NCBI RefSeq assembly: GCF_025506355.1 | Contig: NZ_JANZYP010000064.1 | Coordinates: 1-60,731, forward strand | Length of the DNA: 60,731 bases | Direction of reading: 5' to 3' | Source: Sphaerisporangium corydalis | GTDB lineage: Bacteria > Actinomycetota > Actinomycetes > Streptosporangiales > Streptosporangiaceae | Shown: one piece after another, positions 59,458 through 60,731 of the stretch | Numbering within the stretch: position 1 is the stretch's first letter | Layout: each line of letters opens with the position of its first letter | Program-made: the position numbers and the translations under genes | The notes under the pieces: generated by a model | Told to the model about the DNA's origin: nothing | Seen by the model: only the letters and a program-made list of their open reading frames with translations | The model's database searches: none

Positions 59458-59865
59458 ATGCTCTACGGCAAGGAACACGTCGACAAATATCGCGCGACGG
59501 ATGGAAAGGAGGGTCATGACTGGAACGGCACGACCGTGCTCCTCCTCACCACCACCGGGCGCAAGAGCGGCGAGGAGCGCACCAGCCCGCTCATCTACCA
59601 GAAGCACGGCGACGAATACGTGATCGTGGCGTCCAAGGGCGGCGCCCCCCAATCACCCGACTGGTACCACAACCTCGACACCAACCCGGAGGTGGAGGTC
59701 CAGGTCATGGGCGACAAGTTCCGCGCGCGCGCCCGCACGGCCTCGCCGGAGGAGAAGCCCGAGGTCTGGCGGCTGATGGCGGCCACCTGGCCCCAGTACG
59801 ACGAGTACCAGACCAAGACCGACCGCGAGATCCCGGTCGTGATCCTGTCCCGCCTCGACGGCTGA
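59458..59865 (+). CDS. Deazaflavin (F420)-dependent nitroreductase, Ddn family
   Basis: 135 residues. Ddn/DUF385 pattern: LLLTTTGRKSGEERTSPLIY (cofactor-binding), VIVASKGGAPQSPDWYHNL, NPEVEVQVMGDKFRARARTA. These proteins use reduced F420 to reduce quinones or nitro compounds, an actinobacterial trait. It is monocistronic, divergent from the SDR-like gene. AAGGTAA precedes the ATG. Confidence 0.93.
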   Translation: MLYGKEHVDKYRATDGKEGHDWNGTTVLLLTTTGRKSGEERTSPLIYQKHGDEYVIVASKGGAPQSPDWYHNLDTNPEVEVQVMGDKFRARARTASPEEKPEVWRLMAATWPQYDEYQTKTDREIPVVILSRLDG

Positions 59866-59908
59866 GCCCGCCACCACGGCCGAGCCCACGACTCCCTGAG
59901 GCCGCTGA

Positions 59909-59937
59909 TCCCGCGCGCCCGCACGGTCCGCGCGGGA
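59909..59937 (+). terminator. Candidate terminator after the F420 gene
   Basis: Stem TCCCGCGCG/CGCGCGGGA with an 11-nt loop, 44 nt after the stop codon. Confidence 0.55.
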
Positions 59938-60067
59938 CCCCGGCCGGATGACCGGTGGCCCTACCGGCACGGGTTTGCGAAGATACCAGCGGAGCGACGG
60001 GCGCGGCCTTCCCGGCCGTCCTGCCCGAGGGTTTCCGGCGCGGACGCGCAGTCAGGGAGGACCAGGG

Positions 60068-60731
60068 GTGGACACCGAGAACCAGACGGCCGAAATCATG
60101 ATCGCCGAGGCCCGGAAGGCGTTCTGGGTCATGGTCGGATTCCTCGCCGTCATCTGGGTGGTGCAGATCGCCAACGCGATCTCGGGATACGCCCTGAGCC
60201 AGAGCTTCGGCATCGTCGCGCGCGAGCCGTCGGGGCTGCCCGGCATCGTCACGGCGCCGTTCCTGCACTGGAGCTGGGCCCACATCGAGGGCAACTCGGG
60301 GCCGCTGTTCGTGTTCGGCTTCCTCGCCGCCTACCGAGGGGTGGTCAAGTTCCTCGGCGTCACCGCCCTGATCGCGGTGACCAGCGGCCTCGGCGTCTGG
60401 TTCGTGTCGAGCGCGCTCAGCGTCACAGCGGGCGCCAGCGGCGTGGTCTTCGGCTACTTCGGCTACATCCTGGTGCGCGGCCTGTTCGACAGGCACCGCA
60501 TCGACATCGTCGTCGGGCTGGTCATGGCCCTGTGCTTCGCCTACCAGTTCACCGGGCTGCTGCCGAGTGACGAGTTCAGCTGGCAGGGCCACCTGTTCGG
60601 CTTCGCCGGGGGCATCCTCGGCGGCTGGCTGTTCCGCGACCGCCGCCCGCGCGCCGCGTCCGTCCCGGCGGGCCCCGCGGGCGCCCGTCCGGTCGCAGGC
60701 GCCCCCGCGCCCGGCCTGGAGCGGCCGGGCG
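60068..60731 (+). CDS. Rhomboid-family intramembrane serine protease (partial, cut by window end)
   Basis: GTG start with GGGAGG upstream; 221 residues are visible and the frame runs off the window. Six predicted membrane spans. Rhomboid signatures: HWSWAHIEGNSGPL (oxyanion-side His/Asn), the catalytic Ser in TAGASGVVFGYFGY, and the His in WQGHLFGFAGG. A Pro/Ala-rich cytosolic tail begins near residue 200. It cleaves transmembrane substrates; target unknown. Confidence 0.9.
   Translation, partial: MDTENQTAEIMIAEARKAFWVMVGFLAVIWVVQIANAISGYALSQSFGIVAREPSGLPGIVTAPFLHWSWAHIEGNSGPLFVFGFLAAYRGVVKFLGVTALIAVTSGLGVWFVSSALSVTAGASGVVFGYFGYILVRGLFDRHRIDIVVGLVMALCFAYQFTGLLPSDEFSWQGHLFGFAGGILGGWLFRDRRPRAASVPAGPAGARPVAGAPAPGLERPG

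Overview
The window is high-GC DNA with strong G/C third-position bias, GTG and TTG starts, an F420-type (deazaflavin) nitroreductase, a Gly-Cys-Val tRNA cluster without encoded CCA, and many secreted multidomain glycoside hydrolases. This points to a soil actinomycete, most likely of the Streptosporangiales/Streptomycetales type; the genus cannot be fixed from sequence alone. No transposase, integrase, phage gene or CRISPR array was seen.

Layout. 1-5 kb: a LysR regulator divergent from a dehydrogenase-RidA fusion, then an arsR-hutH pair with a perfect operator palindrome. 5.1-5.5 kb: three tRNAs and a terminator. 5.6-10.3 kb: a small secreted protein, a secreted GH95 fucosidase and a TetR regulator. 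10.5-16.1 kb: a Pls/PosA-type membrane NRPS for a homopoly-amino acid, followed by an M1 metallopeptidase. 16.1-18.7 kb: a LysR gene divergent from a 43-residue membrane peptide coupled to a YeiH-type exporter. 18.8-23.5 kb: a GH20 hexosaminidase, a small unknown protein, and an oxidoreductase/TetR divergent pair with two operators. 23.6-28.2 kb: a cNMP-domain histidine kinase coupled to a receiver-thioredoxin-reductase fusion, then an L-fucose/L-arabinose isomerase-family gene. 29.1-36.0 kb: a complete PTS operon (DeoR, PfkB kinase, mannitol-type IIC, IIB and IIA, zinc dehydrogenase, HPr, EI). 36.1-37.7 kb: an extended SDR and a PAP2-like membrane protein. 37.9-43.9 kb: an amino-sugar/cell-wall recycling group (kinase, GHL10 protein, NagZ-like GH3, MurR/RpiR regulator) and a 55-residue membrane peptide. 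44.0-50.7 kb: a GH2 exo-glucosaminidase, an unknown protein, and an MFS/TetR pair. 50.7-55.9 kb: a three-gene overlapping operon of a DUF559-type nuclease, a winged-helix-like protein and a double-ATPase HerA-like protein. 56.2-60.7 kb: a GH12 cellulase with a CebR box, an NAD(P)-binding/DUF2867 protein, an F420 nitroreductase and a rhomboid protease cut by the window end.

How they work together. Much of the window serves scavenging of polysaccharides and cell-wall sugars: fucosidase, hexosaminidase, exo-glucosaminidase and endoglucanase act outside the cell, and the PTS, sugar kinases and isomerase act inside. Two loci stand out as possible specialised systems: the Pls-like synthetase with its peptidase (cationic polymer production and trimming), and the nuclease/HerA-like operon (candidate anti-phage or plasmid defence, or DNA processing). 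A recurring oddity is short in-phase tandem repeats of 15, 18, 27, 31, 34 and 60 bp, placed in protein linkers or straddling stop codons of unrelated genes.
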